A stretch of 40,487 bases of DNA from Ignavibacteriales bacterium CG07_land_8_20_14_0_80_59_12 (GTDB taxonomy: Bacteria > Bacteroidota > Ignavibacteria > 0-14-0-80-59-12), in assembly GCA_002779395.1 (NCBI GenBank), contig PEWR01000041.1:3487-43973 (forward strand), in the 5' to 3' direction. The notes beneath the pieces are model-generated. The model saw only the letters and a list, made by a program, of their open reading frames with translations. It searched no databases and was not told the origin of the DNA. Made by a program: the position numbers and the translations under genes. Each line of letters opens with the position of its first letter. The first letter of the stretch is position 1. This document shows positions 24,949-36,169 of this stretch, piece by piece.

Positions 24949-25884
24949 ATGCCTGATGAAGAGCACGGGATAGCACCGGCGCCGCTTGGCGGGGAAGAGC
25001 CGACATTCATCGAGAGGTTTCACATCTCGCCGGTGCTCTTTGTCTTTCTTGTCCTCGCCGCGGTCTTCTTCCTCTACCAGGTTCTCGGGGGGTTGGTTAC
25101 CTACATCGTCGCAGGGAGCGGTGTGACGGCTGAGAACGCGCGGCTTGTGCGCGGCCTCACTGCGGCTGCCGAGCTTCTCCTCATGTTCCTTCCCGCGCTC
25201 GCGTTCGCGCGGCTCGCTTCACATCGCGTTGCCCCCTTTGTCAGGTACCGCTCTGCTTCTCTCTGGTTGATCCTCGCATCACTCATCGGCCTCCTTGCCT
25301 TGCAGGAGGTTCTTCAGGTGTACCTGTACCTTCAGGACCAGATGCCGGTCCCTCGCTCGATCGCCCCGGTGCTCGAGCAGTTCAAGAACCTCATCGAGGA
25401 AACCTACAGGCTCCTTGTGACCGCCCATTCCCCGGCCGAGACTCTTGTCGTGGTCGTCACGATCTCCCTTGTCCCTGCACTCTGCGAGGAGACGCTCTTC
25501 CGCGGGGTGGTGCTTCATTCGCTCGAGAAGGAGATGCGGCCAGGATGGGCTGTGGGTCTGTCGGCGATCCTCTTCGCCGGATTCCACTTCGATCCGTTTG
25601 CGTTTGTCCCCCTGATGGTTCTTGGCGGCTACTTTGGGTTTCTCACCGTCCGGTCGGGGAGCATCTACCCTGCCATGACAGCGCACTTCGCGAACAACGC
25701 GGTCGCCGTTCTTGCGGTCTTCTACGGCATCGATGACAGGATGATCGTCGGCGCGGCGGCCCAGAAGGTGCCGACCGTGACACTCTTTCTCAATATCGTC
25801 GTCTTCAGCGCCGTCTTCATGGGAGCGCTTGCCGCGGTCCTCCGACTCACACATCGCAGGGGCGGGCATGTCGGGGCGGCGTAG
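24949..25884 (+). CDS. CPBP-family intramembrane metalloprotease (CAAX protease/Abi)
   Basis: EETLFRGVVLHSLEK, FAGFHFDPFAFVPLMVLGGYFG, MTAHFANNAVAV. Confidence 0.88.
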   Translation: MPDEEHGIAPAPLGGEEPTFIERFHISPVLFVFLVLAAVFFLYQVLGGLVTYIVAGSGVTAENARLVRGLTAAAELLLMFLPALAFARLASHRVAPFVRYRSASLWLILASLIGLLALQEVLQVYLYLQDQMPVPRSIAPVLEQFKNLIEETYRLLVTAHSPAETLVVVVTISLVPALCEETLFRGVVLHSLEKEMRPGWAVGLSAILFAGFHFDPFAFVPLMVLGGYFGFLTVRSGSIYPAMTAHFANNAVAVLAVFYGIDDRMIVGAAAQKVPTVTLFLNIVVFSAVFMGALAAVLRLTHRRGGHVGAA

Positions 25885-25965
25885 GCCGCATTCTGGTCCC
25901 CGGATGCGTTGTGACTTTTCTCATGGAGCTCTCATTCACGGTACATGATCCACAGAGGAGGCAGC

Positions 25966-26232
25966 ATGAAAACACTTGAAGGCTGGGAGGTTGTCCACAC
26001 CGTCGCGACCGAGGTGGAGGCGGATCTCATCAAAGGGAAGCTCGAGTCGGAAGGAATCTCCGCCATCGTGCTCTCCCAGCAGGACCATTCTTTCCCTACG
26101 ACCATGGGTGACCTCGCGCTGGTCCGCGTGCTCGTCGAAAAGGAAAACCTCGACCGGGCAAAGGAAATGATTGCCGGGCAGACCGGGTTTCCGCCCGATA
26201 CAGCGGACGAGGGGGAGAACCAGAATCCATGA
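25966..26232 (+). CDS. DUF2007-like small protein
   Basis: WEVVHTVATEVEADLIKGKLESEGISAIVLSQQD...LALVRVLVEKENLDRAKEMI. Confidence 0.7.
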   Translation: MKTLEGWEVVHTVATEVEADLIKGKLESEGISAIVLSQQDHSFPTTMGDLALVRVLVEKENLDRAKEMIAGQTGFPPDTADEGENQNP

Positions 26233-27215
26233 CAGATGCTCCGGCTCCTTCCGTGCAGGAAAAGCCTTCAGGCCTCCCAAACCTCGTCGTCCGCATTCTT
26301 CTTGCCACCGTCGGGATTCCACTCGTCCTCTTTGTCTCGTACCAGGGTGGATTCCTCTTTCTCGGATTTGTGATCCTCGTGGGCCTCCTCGCTCTCCATG
26401 AGTTCTATGCGATGGCCCGCAGGTCGGGCGCCCGGCCGCTCAGCATCGTTGGGATCATCGCCGGATTCTTCGTCATCATCTCGTTCGGCGCACGCCGGCT
26501 GGAGACGCTCTTTGTCGGCGCGGCAGTCAGCTCGGGAGGGGTCTCCTTTCCGTCACCCTTCCAGATCCTCCTCTTCTCGTCCCTCGGTTTGATGCTCGCA
26601 GCACTCCTCGTCGAGCTCTTCCGCATCGAAGGGTCCCCCTTCGCAAACCTCGGAGTGACGATCCTCGGGGTCTTCTATATTGCTTTCTTTCTCGGCACAC
26701 TCGTCGGTGTGAGAGAGCTCTTCCCGGCGGAATTCCCGATCCACCGTTTCTTCCCCTCGACCGGCGTAACGTTGCCCAACGCGTTGGTCGGGCGCATCGA
26801 GAGTTGGGGCGGCCTGACAGTGATCTCTCTCTTCTCCATCATCTGGATTTGCGACACTGCCGCGTATTTCGTCGGCTTGAGCATCGGTCGGCATCCCCTC
26901 TTTCCACGTGTGAGCCCGAAGAAGACGTGGGAAGGCGCAATTGGAGGATTTGTATTCGCCATTGCGGCTGGTCTTGCGGCGCGGGCATATCTTATCCCGT
27001 ACCTCACCATCGCCGATGCCCTCGTTCTGGGCGGGATCGTGGGCATCTTTGGCCAGCTCGGCGACCTCATTGAGTCGCGGTTCAAGCGCGACGCGAACGT
27101 AAAGGATTCATCCTCGCTCCTCCCGGGACACGGCGGCGTGCTCGACCGGTTCGATTCTTTGATTTTTGTCTCGCCTCTTGTGTATCTTTACTTAGATTTC
27201 ATTGTCTTCCGGTGA
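26229..27215 (+). CDS. cdsA: Phosphatidate cytidylyltransferase
   Basis: IWICDTAAYFVGLSIGRHPLFPRVSPKKTWEGAIGG, GQLGDLIESRFKRDANVKDSSSLLPGHGGVLDRFDSLIFVSP. Confidence 0.95.
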   Translation: MTDAPAPSVQEKPSGLPNLVVRILLATVGIPLVLFVSYQGGFLFLGFVILVGLLALHEFYAMARRSGARPLSIVGIIAGFFVIISFGARRLETLFVGAAVSSGGVSFPSPFQILLFSSLGLMLAALLVELFRIEGSPFANLGVTILGVFYIAFFLGTLVGVRELFPAEFPIHRFFPSTGVTLPNALVGRIESWGGLTVISLFSIIWICDTAAYFVGLSIGRHPLFPRVSPKKTWEGAIGGFVFAIAAGLAARAYLIPYLTIADALVLGGIVGIFGQLGDLIESRFKRDANVKDSSSLLPGHGGVLDRFDSLIFVSPLVYLYLDFIVFR

Positions 27216-28513
27216 TGGGGATGAAGAACGGGAGGAAAGGAAGAATATACCTCACCACACTCGGCTGCGCGAAGAATCTCGTCGATTCCGAGTCTCTCCT
27301 TGCGCAACTACGCGGAAACCATCTCGAAGTCGTCGAGTCCCCTGGACGCGCCGACGTCGCCGTCGTCAACACATGCGGCTTTATCGAGGCGGCGAAGCAG
27401 GAATCCATCGCCACGATCCTCCAGCTTGCGAGGATGAAGGAGAAAGGGCTCGACAGGCTCGTCGTCATGGGATGCTTCTCCGAACGCTACCGGTGCGAGA
27501 TCCTCAAGGAACTGCCCGAGGTCGATGCCGTGTTCGGTGTGCATGATCTGCCGGCGGTCGTCCGGGAGCTCGGCGGCGAGTACCGGCACGAGCTCCTCGG
27601 CGAGCGCGAGCTGACGCCGCCGGGTCATTATGCGTACCTGAAGATATCCGAGGGTTGTGATAACCCCTGCTCCTTTTGCGCAATTCCCCTTATCCGCGGC
27701 CGTCATGTGAGCCGGCCGGTCGATGAACTGGTCCGGGAGGCGAAAGGGCTTGCCTCGCGCGGCGTCAAAGAACTTGTCGTCATCGGTCAAGACACGACCT
27801 ACTACGGACTCGACCTCTCCGGCAGCCGCTTGCTGAGCGGTCTCCTCTATGGCCTCGCAGAGGTTGAGGGGATCGAGTTGATCCGCCTCATGTACACCTA
27901 CCCCGCGAAGTTCCCTGGAGACGTGCTGAAGGCTTTTCGGGAGATCCCGAAGGTCTGCCGTTATATCGACATGCCTGTCCAGCATGCGAGCGACACGGTC
28001 CTCCGGTCGATGCGCCGCGGGATCTCGTCGCGTGTGATGCGGAACCTGGTCGAGGAGATCCGGAGCATCGTGCCGGGCATTGCGATCCGGACGACGCTCA
28101 TCGTCGGCTATCCGGGAGAGGGCGAGAAGGAATTCGAAGAGCTCGCAGAGTTCGTCCGGCAGATGAGGTTTGAGAGGCTCGGCGTTTTCACCTACTCTCC
28201 GGAGGAGGGGACCGCGGCCTTCGATCTCGGCGACCCCGTGCCGCAGGACGAAAAAGAACGGCGGCTGGACAGAATCATGGAGATTCAGCGCGGGATTGCC
28301 GGAGAGATCTCCGCCGCGGCGGTCGGGTCGACGCTGCGTGTGCTTGTCGACCATGAAGAGGACGAACACCTGGTCGCGCGGACCGAGTGGGATGCGCCCG
28401 AAATCGACAACGACGTCCTCCTGCCCCGCGACGTTGGTGTGAAGCCGGGCGGGTTTGTCAACGTCCGCGTCGTCGACGCGGAGGACTTTGATCTTTATGG
28501 CGAGATTGTCTGA
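27212..28513 (+). CDS. rimO: Ribosomal protein S12 methylthiotransferase RimO
   Basis: RIYLTTLGCAKNLVDSESLLAQL, VNTCGFIEAAKQESI, YLKISEGCDNPCSFCAIPLIRGRHVSRP, C-terminal TRAM-like region. Confidence 0.95.
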   Translation: MMGMKNGRKGRIYLTTLGCAKNLVDSESLLAQLRGNHLEVVESPGRADVAVVNTCGFIEAAKQESIATILQLARMKEKGLDRLVVMGCFSERYRCEILKELPEVDAVFGVHDLPAVVRELGGEYRHELLGERELTPPGHYAYLKISEGCDNPCSFCAIPLIRGRHVSRPVDELVREAKGLASRGVKELVVIGQDTTYYGLDLSGSRLLSGLLYGLAEVEGIELIRLMYTYPAKFPGDVLKAFREIPKVCRYIDMPVQHASDTVLRSMRRGISSRVMRNLVEEIRSIVPGIAIRTTLIVGYPGEGEKEFEELAEFVRQMRFERLGVFTYSPEEGTAAFDLGDPVPQDEKERRLDRIMEIQRGIAGEISAAAVGSTLRVLVDHEEDEHLVARTEWDAPEIDNDVLLPRDVGVKPGGFVNVRVVDAEDFDLYGEIV

Positions 28514-28528
28514 GGTGCGGAGGACGTT

Positions 28529-29815
28529 ATGAAAACCCTATTCATGTGCGCCTGGCTCGCAGCGGCTGCGCCGCTCCTTGCCCAGGTCGAGAATGCCCAG
28601 CTGCAGGGGTACAGCCTCCCGCAGTTCTCATTCGACGCGCTGGGGTATGCTTCGGGCGATTCGACGACGAGCCGTCTTGACGTCTATGTTGAGGTTCCGT
28701 ACGAGAACCTGTCATTCGTGAAATCCGGGACTCAGTTCTCTGCGCAGTACGAGGCGACCGTCGATCTTCTCGATGAGAGCGATGTGGTTGTGAACGAGAA
28801 GTCGTGGACTGAGAACGTGCGGGTCGCATCGTACGACGAGACCCTGGCGAAAGGTCAGTACAGCCTTACACAGTGCAAAATGAACGTGAAGCCGGGCTCC
28901 TATACCATCCTTGTCCAGATCCGTGATGCCGAGACGAGGAAAGCAATGAGGCGAAAACGATCGATCACGATCCGGAGCCTGACGGGAGACCTCGCCATCA
29001 GCGACATCATGCTTGTGAACCGGCTTTCTGATGACAGCGGGCAGAAGACGATCGTACCGAACATCAGCGGGAACGTCGCGAACTCCACCGGAGGGATGTA
29101 CCTCTTCTTTGAGATCTACAACCGCCTCGCCGTCGACTCGTTCACCGTCCACACAACGATCGCCGGTGCGAAGGATGAGGTGGTCGCTTCATATGACAAC
29201 TCGTACCGGGCTCCGAGGGGGATGACGCTGGCGATCGTGAAGATCCCCGATCCGCGTCTCCCAACGGGGGAGTACATCCTGAGGGTCCAGCTCATGCCGG
29301 CGGGAACGGCGAAGTCCGACCGGGAAAGCGCGACCGCCGGCCATGCAATCACTGTCCACTGGAGCGGCGTTCCGCCAAGCGTCATGAACCTCGATCTTGC
29401 GATCGAGGAGCTGCGATACATTGCGTCGAATGTGGAGATGGATTCACTCCTTGCCGCGAAGACGGAGCAGGACAAGCTCGGGCGGTTCCGCGCGTTCTGG
29501 AAGAGGCATGACCCGACACCCGGGACGGAACGGAACGAGCTTATGGATGAGTACTACGCACGCGTTGCTTATTCGAATGGCCACTTCAAGGGATTCCTGG
29601 CGGGATGGAAGACCGACATGGGAATGGTGTACATCATTCTCGGGCCGCCCGACGACATCGACCGCCATCCGTTCGAGAGCGACACTCGCCCGTACGAGGT
29701 GTGGCAGTACAACAGGTTCCAGCGAAGCTTCCTGTTTGTTGACCAGTCGGGCTTCGGCGACTACCGTCTCTCGCCGCTCACTCCGCTGTCGGATATCTGG
29801 CAGCTCAATCGATGA
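28529..29815 (+). CDS. GWxTD domain-containing exported protein
   Basis: FKGFLAGWKTDMGMVYIILGPPDDIDRHPFESDTRPYEVWQYNRFQRSFLFVDQSGFGDYRL; N-terminal signal MKTLFMCAWLAAAAPLLAQ. Confidence 0.88.
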   Translation: MKTLFMCAWLAAAAPLLAQVENAQLQGYSLPQFSFDALGYASGDSTTSRLDVYVEVPYENLSFVKSGTQFSAQYEATVDLLDESDVVVNEKSWTENVRVASYDETLAKGQYSLTQCKMNVKPGSYTILVQIRDAETRKAMRRKRSITIRSLTGDLAISDIMLVNRLSDDSGQKTIVPNISGNVANSTGGMYLFFEIYNRLAVDSFTVHTTIAGAKDEVVASYDNSYRAPRGMTLAIVKIPDPRLPTGEYILRVQLMPAGTAKSDRESATAGHAITVHWSGVPPSVMNLDLAIEELRYIASNVEMDSLLAAKTEQDKLGRFRAFWKRHDPTPGTERNELMDEYYARVAYSNGHFKGFLAGWKTDMGMVYIILGPPDDIDRHPFESDTRPYEVWQYNRFQRSFLFVDQSGFGDYRLSPLTPLSDIWQLNR

Positions 29816-31536
29816 GCCGTGCTCCCACGTTTTTTCGCGGCAGGGAATGGAGGCGTCCCATTATCTGGGTAATGGCGGCCGCTTTCTCGTGCGCAGCGGC
29901 GGCCGCGCAAGAGGTCGCGCCGTGGGGACCGGGCGATTCCGTTGTCGTGGTCCGGTCCGGCGCCCACCTCTTGGGTGATTCAGTCGAGTCTCTCCTGCGC
30001 CGCTTCAACGAAAAGATGATCGAAGCGGGACACCCGTTCGCGGCCGTGTGGGCGGAGAAGAGCCGTGACAGTTCGGGAGAATCAGTTCGGCTCCATGTTC
30101 TCCCCGGTCCGCAGGCTGTCTTCGACTCTGTCCTCATTGGAGGAGCCTCGAGTCTCCCCTTGCGGACCCGGGAGGCGCTTGTGAGGGAACAAGAAGGCGC
30201 AGTCTGTTCGCCGGGAGCGCTGCGGGAGCTTGCGGGCAAGATCCTCCAGTCCTACCGGGACCTCGGCTACCAGTATGCCGAGGTGACCGTCACCCGTGTG
30301 TCGTACACTGACGACGCGGGAAAAGTTGGAGCGTCGGCCTCGCTCCAGGTAAGCGAGGGGGAAAGAGTGCGGATCGAGAAAGTCCGTGTTGCCGGCAACG
30401 ACGTGACGCGATCCGACCTGATCATCCGGGCAGCGCGCATCGAGCCGGGTGAGTACTACACGGGGGCCCAGGCTCAGAGGGTGCGCCAGCGGCTCATGAG
30501 GCTGGGACTTTTCTCCGAGGTTACACCGGAGTTCTACACATCGGAGTCCGAACGGGGTGTGCTCATCACAGTGCGCGAGGTGGGAACGAATACATTCAAC
30601 GGGATCGTCGGCTATGTTCCCTCCGGCCCGAACGGGGGAGGCGGCTACTTCACCGGGGATGCTTCCATCAGCCTGAGGAACCTTTTCGGCACAGGCAGGG
30701 CGTTCGCCGCGCAGTGGAGAAGAGAGAACGAATCAACGCAGGACCTGTCGGTCCGGTACCGCGAGCCGTGGGTTCTCAGCCTGCCGTTGAACCTTGAAGG
30801 AAGGTATGGACTCCGTCAGCAGGACTCCACGTACGTTATGACTGAGTTCGAGGTGACCGCCGACACGGAGATATGGGACGGCTTCTTCGCCGGAGGATCA
30901 TTCGGAAGGAGGAGCGTGATCCCGTCGGACGGCCCATCGGGCCAGGTCCCGGGAAGCTCGCGGACGTCGGCAGGCGTTTTCCTCCGTTACGATTCGCGCG
31001 ACGATCCATGGAGCCCCTCGTCAGGGTTCCGGTACGAGACGGAGTACAGATACGGTTCAAAATCCATGGCCTTGTCCGCGGGCGTTCCATCTGCGGCCGT
31101 GCAGGAGACGCGGTTTGATGGAGAAGGATATATCTCCGTCTCACGTCGCAGCGTGCTTGCCCTCGGTGCGCACCTCCGGGACGTCGAGGGTTCAGCCATC
31201 GATGAGAGCGACCTCTACCGGATCGGCGGCGCAAGAATGCTGCGCGGATACCGCGAGGGGCAGTTCCTCGCGTCGAGAGCGATCGTCGGTTCGGCGGAGT
31301 TTCGCCTTCTGACCGGCGGTCCGACGTTCCTCTTCGGGTTTGTCGATGCAGCGAGCCTTCAACGCCCCGCCCTTTCGGCCGGCTCGATGTCTGCGTGGCG
31401 GGCCGAGGAACTCGGCTACGGGTTTGGAATCCAGACCGATACGGCGCTCGGCATTCTGAACGCAGGCTATGCGCTGGGAGCCGGGGATACCTTCACGACA
31501 GGCAAGATCCACGTTTCGATCCTGAATGAGTTCTGA
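29812..31536 (+). CDS. BamA/TamA-family outer-membrane beta-barrel protein with POTRA-like repeats
   Basis: GERVRIEKVRVAGNDVTRSDLIIRAARIEPGEYYT (POTRA), LRYDSRDDPWSPSSGFRYETEYRYG, RIGGARMLRGYREGQFLASRAIVGSAEFRLL; ATGA overlap. Confidence 0.87.
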   Translation: MSRAPTFFRGREWRRPIIWVMAAAFSCAAAAAQEVAPWGPGDSVVVVRSGAHLLGDSVESLLRRFNEKMIEAGHPFAAVWAEKSRDSSGESVRLHVLPGPQAVFDSVLIGGASSLPLRTREALVREQEGAVCSPGALRELAGKILQSYRDLGYQYAEVTVTRVSYTDDAGKVGASASLQVSEGERVRIEKVRVAGNDVTRSDLIIRAARIEPGEYYTGAQAQRVRQRLMRLGLFSEVTPEFYTSESERGVLITVREVGTNTFNGIVGYVPSGPNGGGGYFTGDASISLRNLFGTGRAFAAQWRRENESTQDLSVRYREPWVLSLPLNLEGRYGLRQQDSTYVMTEFEVTADTEIWDGFFAGGSFGRRSVIPSDGPSGQVPGSSRTSAGVFLRYDSRDDPWSPSSGFRYETEYRYGSKSMALSAGVPSAAVQETRFDGEGYISVSRRSVLALGAHLRDVEGSAIDESDLYRIGGARMLRGYREGQFLASRAIVGSAEFRLLTGGPTFLFGFVDAASLQRPALSAGSMSAWRAEELGYGFGIQTDTALGILNAGYALGAGDTFTTGKIHVSILNEF

Positions 31537-31550
31537 AAGCCGGAGGCAAC

Positions 31551-31589
31551 CGCGGATCAGCGCGGAAGAAGGCGCGGATTCTCGCGGAT
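31551..31589 (+). repeat. Four CGCGGA units at 10/12/10-bp spacing between the BamA-like gene and rnhB
   Basis: CGCGGA at 31551, 31561, 31573 and 31583. Confidence 0.6.
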
Positions 31590-31686
31590 AGGAATCCTGG
31601 GAAGAAGAACAACAATGACCGTTAGACGAGCCTTTCAGCCGTCTGAGAACAAAGGGATTGCCGCGGTCGCCGTTGGTGACTCCCCA

Positions 31687-32361
31687 ATGACGGATAGGTC
31701 TGGGGATGTCGCCCGATGTTCCGATGATGCCGAGCGCCTGCGGGTCCATCGTCTTCAGCGACTTGAGCGAAGGCTGTGGGCGATGGGCATGGCGAATGTC
31801 GCGGGCGTCGATGAAGCCGGCCGCGGCCCGCTTGCCGGACCGGTTGTTGCCGCCGCGGTCATTCTTCCCCCCCTCTTCACGCTCGACAGGGTGGATGACT
31901 CGAAGCGGCTGAGGCCGGAGATCCGTGGAGAGCTTCACACGGCGATCATGCGCGCAGCGGTCGCTGTCGGTGTCGGCATCGTCGACGAGAAAACGATCGA
32001 CAGAATCAATATCCTCGAGGCGGCGCTGAAGGCGATGGACGAAGCGGTGCGCGCTCTCTGTGTGCAGCCTGATTTTATTCTCGTCGACGGCAACCGTCTT
32101 CCTTTGTGGGAGTTCCCGTCACGTGCTGTGATCGGCGGCGACCGCGCCTCGTTCAGCGTCGCCGCCGCTTCGATCGTCGCGAAGGTGACGCGGGACCGGA
32201 TCATGGTCGAGTACCACCGTGTGTACCCCGAGTACGGTTTCGACCGGCACAAGGGATACGGCACGCCGCAGCACATCGCGGCGATCTCGAAGTTCGGGCT
32301 TTCCGACATCCATCGTCGCTCGTTCAGGCTCCATGGCGGAATCGACAACCGAGAAGGGTAA
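31687..32361 (+). CDS. rnhB: Ribonuclease HII (start uncertain; ORF extends to 31615)
   Basis: VAGVDEAGRGPLAGPVVAAAVILPP, DDSKRL, VDGNRLP, AAASIVAKVTRDRIM, YGTPQHIAAISKFG. Confidence 0.93.
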   Translation: MTDRSGDVARCSDDAERLRVHRLQRLERRLWAMGMANVAGVDEAGRGPLAGPVVAAAVILPPLFTLDRVDDSKRLRPEIRGELHTAIMRAAVAVGVGIVDEKTIDRINILEAALKAMDEAVRALCVQPDFILVDGNRLPLWEFPSRAVIGGDRASFSVAAASIVAKVTRDRIMVEYHRVYPEYGFDRHKGYGTPQHIAAISKFGLSDIHRRSFRLHGGIDNREG

Positions 32362-32692
32362 GCTGGGGGAGGACCTCGCGGCGCGGTTCCTCGAGGGTCT
32401 CGGCTATACGATCATCGAAAGGAACTACCGGTACGTCCGCCAGGAGATCGACATCGTCGCACGTGACCGCGACGTGCTTGTCTTTGTCGAGGTGAAATCC
32501 CGGCGCTCCCTCAGGTTCGGCGAGCCTGAGGACGCCGTGACGGAGAGGAAGCGGCACCATATCCGCCGGACCGCCGAAGGGTTCCTCCACGAAAGGAGAA
32601 TCAAGGACACCGAGTGCCGGTTTGACGTCGTAGCGATCGACGAGACGCGCAGGCCGGCGGAAATCCGTCATTACATCAACGCGTTCATGTAA
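32333..32692 (+). CDS. UPF0102 / YraN-family protein
   Basis: [50 protein letters not shown]. Confidence 0.93.
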   Translation: MAESTTEKGKLGEDLAARFLEGLGYTIIERNYRYVRQEIDIVARDRDVLVFVEVKSRRSLRFGEPEDAVTERKRHHIRRTAEGFLHERRIKDTECRFDVVAIDETRRPAEIRHYINAFM

Positions 32693-32700
32693 GAGAAAGC

Positions 32701-35700
32701 GTGCCGAAGAGAACTGACATTCATTCCATCCTCCTCATAGGAAGCGGACCGATCGTCATCGGCCAGGCGTCCGAGTTTGACTACTCGGGCACGCAGGCGT
32801 GCAAGGTCCTGCGCGAGGAAGGGTACCGCGTGGTCCTCGTGAACAGCAACCCCGCGACGATCATGACGGACCCCGAGATCGCCGATGCGACCTACATCGA
32901 GCCGATCACTCCGGAGAGCGTCGAGTCGGTCATTGAACGCGAGCACCCCGACGCGCTTCTTCCGACGATGGGCGGACAGACCGCGCTCAATGTCGCCGTC
33001 GCCCTCGCCGAAGGCGGGATGCTGGACCGCCACGGGGTGCAGCTTATTGGGGCCAACCTCGGCGCCATCAAGCGGGCGGAGGACCGGAAGCTCTTCCAGG
33101 AGGCGTTGGAGGGAGCGGGCGTCAAGACTCCGCGCGGACGGTTCGTCAGAAGTGTCGAGGAAGGGGTCGAGGCGGCGGAGCAGATCGGTTTCCCGGCGAT
33201 CATACGGCCGAGCTTCACCCTCGGCGGCAGCGGCGGAGGAACCGCGTATAACATGGAGGAGTTCCGCGAGGCCGTCCGCCACGGACTCGATACGAGTCCC
33301 GTCCACATGGTCCTCATCGAGGAGTCGCTCGTCGGCTGGAAGGAATTCGAGCTCGAGGTGATGAGGGACGGGAAAGACAATGTCGTCATTGTTTGCTCCA
33401 TCGAGAACCTCGACCCGATGGGGATCCACACCGGCGACTCCATCACCGTCGCACCGGCGCAGACGCTCACCGACCGCGAGTACCAGAGGATGCGCGACGC
33501 CGCGAAGCGGATCATACGCGCCATCGGCGTGGAGACCGGTGGATCGAACATTCAATTCGCGGTCCACCCGTCGACGGGACGGATGCTTGCCATCGAGATG
33601 AACCCGCGCGTTTCGCGGAGCTCGGCTCTCGCCTCGAAGGCCACGGGTTTCCCGATTGCGAAGATCGCGGCGAAGCTCGCGGTCGGGTACACACTCGACG
33701 AGATCCCGAACGACATCACGAAGGAGACGCCCGCCTCGTTCGAACCCGCCATCGACTACGTGGTCGTGAAGGTCCCGCGCTGGGATTTTGAGAAGTTCAA
33801 GGGGGTGGGGGACACCCTCGGCGTCCAGATGAAGTCGGTGGGCGAGGCGATGGCCTTCGGAAGGACGTTTAAGGAGGCGCTCCAGAAGGCGCTCCGTTCG
33901 CTCGAGATCGGACGCTTTGGCCTCGGGGGGGACGGGAAGGATCTTGTCGATGTCGCATCGCTGAGCGACGAACAGAAAGGTGAATGGCGCCGAAAACTTC
34001 GTGCCCAGCTCCACACGGCGAGGCCGGACAGGATATTCGCTCTCTGGAGCGCGATCCAGCTCGGTGTGCCGACCGACGATCTCTGCGAGATCACCGGGAT
34101 CGACCCGTGGTTCCTCTTCAACCTGAAGGAGATCGTCGACTTCGGGGGGGAGCTCCAATCGGGAGATGCCGGAAGAGAATTGAGGGGAGTCTGCGCGGCT
34201 GATGCATCGGCAGGAACCGTGCGCGAAGAGAGCGCGGCGAAGACTCTCGCACGCGCCAAAGCGCTCGGCTTCTCGGACCGCCAGATGTCACATCTGCTCC
34301 GGCTCCCCGAGCGACAGATCAGGAGCGCGCGCCGGCGGCTGGGGATCGTGCCTGCGTTCAAAACGGTTGACACGTGCGCCGCTGAGTTCGAGGCCTATAC
34401 ACCCTACTACTACTCGTCGTACGACGAGGAAGGCGAATCGATCCCATCAACGAGGAAGAAGGTCATTATCCTGGGCGGTGGTCCAAACCGGATTGGACAG
34501 GGGATTGAGTTCGACTACTGCTGCGTCCAGGGGGTCTTCGCACTGAGGAAGCTCGGGTACGAGACGATCATGATAAACTGCAATCCTGAAACGGTCTCTA
34601 CCGACTACGACACCACCGATAAGCTGTACTTTGAGCCTCTTACGCTCGAGGACGTCCTGAGCATCTGTGAGCTCGAGCGGCCTGACGGCCTCATCGTGAG
34701 CTTCGGCGGCCAGACGCCTCTCCGCATCGCTCGTGCGCTCGAAGACGACGGCTGGCCGATCCTCGGCACGTCCCCGGAAGGGATCGACCTTGCGGAGGAC
34801 CGGGCCCGGTTCGGAGAGCTCCTTGACCGGCTGCGCATCACGCGCCCGGAGTACGGAACGGCGACCTCCATCGATGAAGCGGTGGCGGTGGCCGAGCGGA
34901 TCGGTTACCCGGTGCTTGTCCGTCCATCGTACGTCCTCGGCGGGCGCGCGATGGAGATCGTGTACCAGACCGACGCCCTCCGGACGTACATGCAGCTGGC
35001 GGCGGGTGTCTCTCCCGATCACCCGGTCCTCGTCGACCGGTTCCTTGAAGACGCGTTTGAGTACGACGTCGACGCCGTGAGCGATTCGCACGACGTCCTC
35101 ATCGGCGGGATCATGGAGCACATCGAAGAGGCTGGGATCCACTCCGGCGACAGCGCGATGGTCTTGCCGCCGTACATGGTCTCGAACGAGCACCTCGAGG
35201 AAATGATCGACTCCACGAAGCGTCTCGCGCTCGCCATTGGCGTGAAGGGGCTCCTCAACATCCAGTTCGCGATGAAGGACGATGTCGTCTACGTCCTCGA
35301 GGTAAACCCCCGTGCGTCCCGCACCGTCCCGTTCGTCAGCAAGGCGGCCGGGATCCCTCTCGTCAGCATTGCGACGCGAGTCATGACCGGCCACAGACTG
35401 CGCGACATGGGGGTTCTCAGTTTCGACTTCAGGAAGATACCGCACGTCGCTGTGAAAGAATCGGTCTTCCCGTTTGCGAAGTTTCCGAGCGTCAGCATGT
35501 TCCTCGGCCCCGAGATGCGTTCGACCGGCGAGGTGATGGGAATCGATTCGGAGTTCGGTGCGGCGGTCGCCAAGGCGGAAATGAGCGCGGGGACGGCCCT
35601 TCCGCTCGGGGGAACGATCCTCGTCACGGTGAACGACCGCGATAAGAATGAGAAGATACTTGAGATCATCCGCGGCTACGTACGGCTCGGGTTCTCGGTG

Positions 35701-36024
35701 ATGGCGACGGAGGGTACATCGAGGTTCCTCTGCGCGAGCGACGTGGAGAACCGCCGCGTCATGAAGGTGGGGGAGGGACGGCCGAACATCGCCGACCATG
35801 TGAGGAGCGGTGCAATCCAGCTCGTCATCAACACGCCCCTGGGCGAGGAGTCGCGGTACGATGAGTTTGCGATCGGGCATGCCGCGGTCGAGCACAACGT
35901 CCCCTTCATCACGACGCTCTCCGCCGCGGCGACCGCGGTGAAGGCGATCGAGCGGATGAAGTCGGGTCCCCTCGGCGTGCGGAGCCTGCAGGAGTATAAC
36001 CGGAACGGCCGCGAGGAGAGGTGA
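32701..36024 (+). CDS. carB: Carbamoyl-phosphate synthase large subunit (GTG start)
   Basis: [48 protein letters not shown]-type ATP-grasp ([18 protein letters not shown]), second half [26 protein letters not shown]-like C-terminus. Confidence 0.97.
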   Translation: MPKRTDIHSILLIGSGPIVIGQASEFDYSGTQACKVLREEGYRVVLVNSNPATIMTDPEIADATYIEPITPESVESVIEREHPDALLPTMGGQTALNVAVALAEGGMLDRHGVQLIGANLGAIKRAEDRKLFQEALEGAGVKTPRGRFVRSVEEGVEAAEQIGFPAIIRPSFTLGGSGGGTAYNMEEFREAVRHGLDTSPVHMVLIEESLVGWKEFELEVMRDGKDNVVIVCSIENLDPMGIHTGDSITVAPAQTLTDREYQRMRDAAKRIIRAIGVETGGSNIQFAVHPSTGRMLAIEMNPRVSRSSALASKATGFPIAKIAAKLAVGYTLDEIPNDITKETPASFEPAIDYVVVKVPRWDFEKFKGVGDTLGVQMKSVGEAMAFGRTFKEALQKALRSLEIGRFGLGGDGKDLVDVASLSDEQKGEWRRKLRAQLHTARPDRIFALWSAIQLGVPTDDLCEITGIDPWFLFNLKEIVDFGGELQSGDAGRELRGVCAADASAGTVREESAAKTLARAKALGFSDRQMSHLLRLPERQIRSARRRLGIVPAFKTVDTCAAEFEAYTPYYYSSYDEEGESIPSTRKKVIILGGGPNRIGQGIEFDYCCVQGVFALRKLGYETIMINCNPETVSTDYDTTDKLYFEPLTLEDVLSICELERPDGLIVSFGGQTPLRIARALEDDGWPILGTSPEGIDLAEDRARFGELLDRLRITRPEYGTATSIDEAVAVAERIGYPVLVRPSYVLGGRAMEIVYQTDALRTYMQLAAGVSPDHPVLVDRFLEDAFEYDVDAVSDSHDVLIGGIMEHIEEAGIHSGDSAMVLPPYMVSNEHLEEMIDSTKRLALAIGVKGLLNIQFAMKDDVVYVLEVNPRASRTVPFVSKAAGIPLVSIATRVMTGHRLRDMGVLSFDFRKIPHVAVKESVFPFAKFPSVSMFLGPEMRSTGEVMGIDSEFGAAVAKAEMSAGTALPLGGTILVTVNDRDKNEKILEIIRGYVRLGFSVMATEGTSRFLCASDVENRRVMKVGEGRPNIADHVRSGAIQLVINTPLGEESRYDEFAIGHAAVEHNVPFITTLSAAATAVKAIERMKSGPLGVRSLQEYNRNGREER

Positions 36025-36169
36025 CGATTGACCTCGCGGGAAGGGTTGTTTTTTCCCCTTGGGATGAGTAAATTAAACGTTTGAGATTGCCGTAGTATGC
36101 CCTGTTGCGGATTGGAAGGGGGCATTTTCCTAAACCCACTCTCCCGGAGAACGTAGAGCAGGTCGATCT

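Noticed and set aside
24949-25884. CPBP protease as phage-defence or bacteriocin-immunity system
   Set aside because: Common housekeeping-context CPBP protein; no neighbouring defence or toxin genes
27308-28369. 353-aa minus-strand ORF opposite rimO
   Set aside because: Shadow ORF; RimO on the plus strand has intact radical-SAM motifs
32671-34158. 495-aa minus-strand ORF opposite carB (also 34447..35895, 482 aa)
   Set aside because: Shadow ORFs of carB; no domain features
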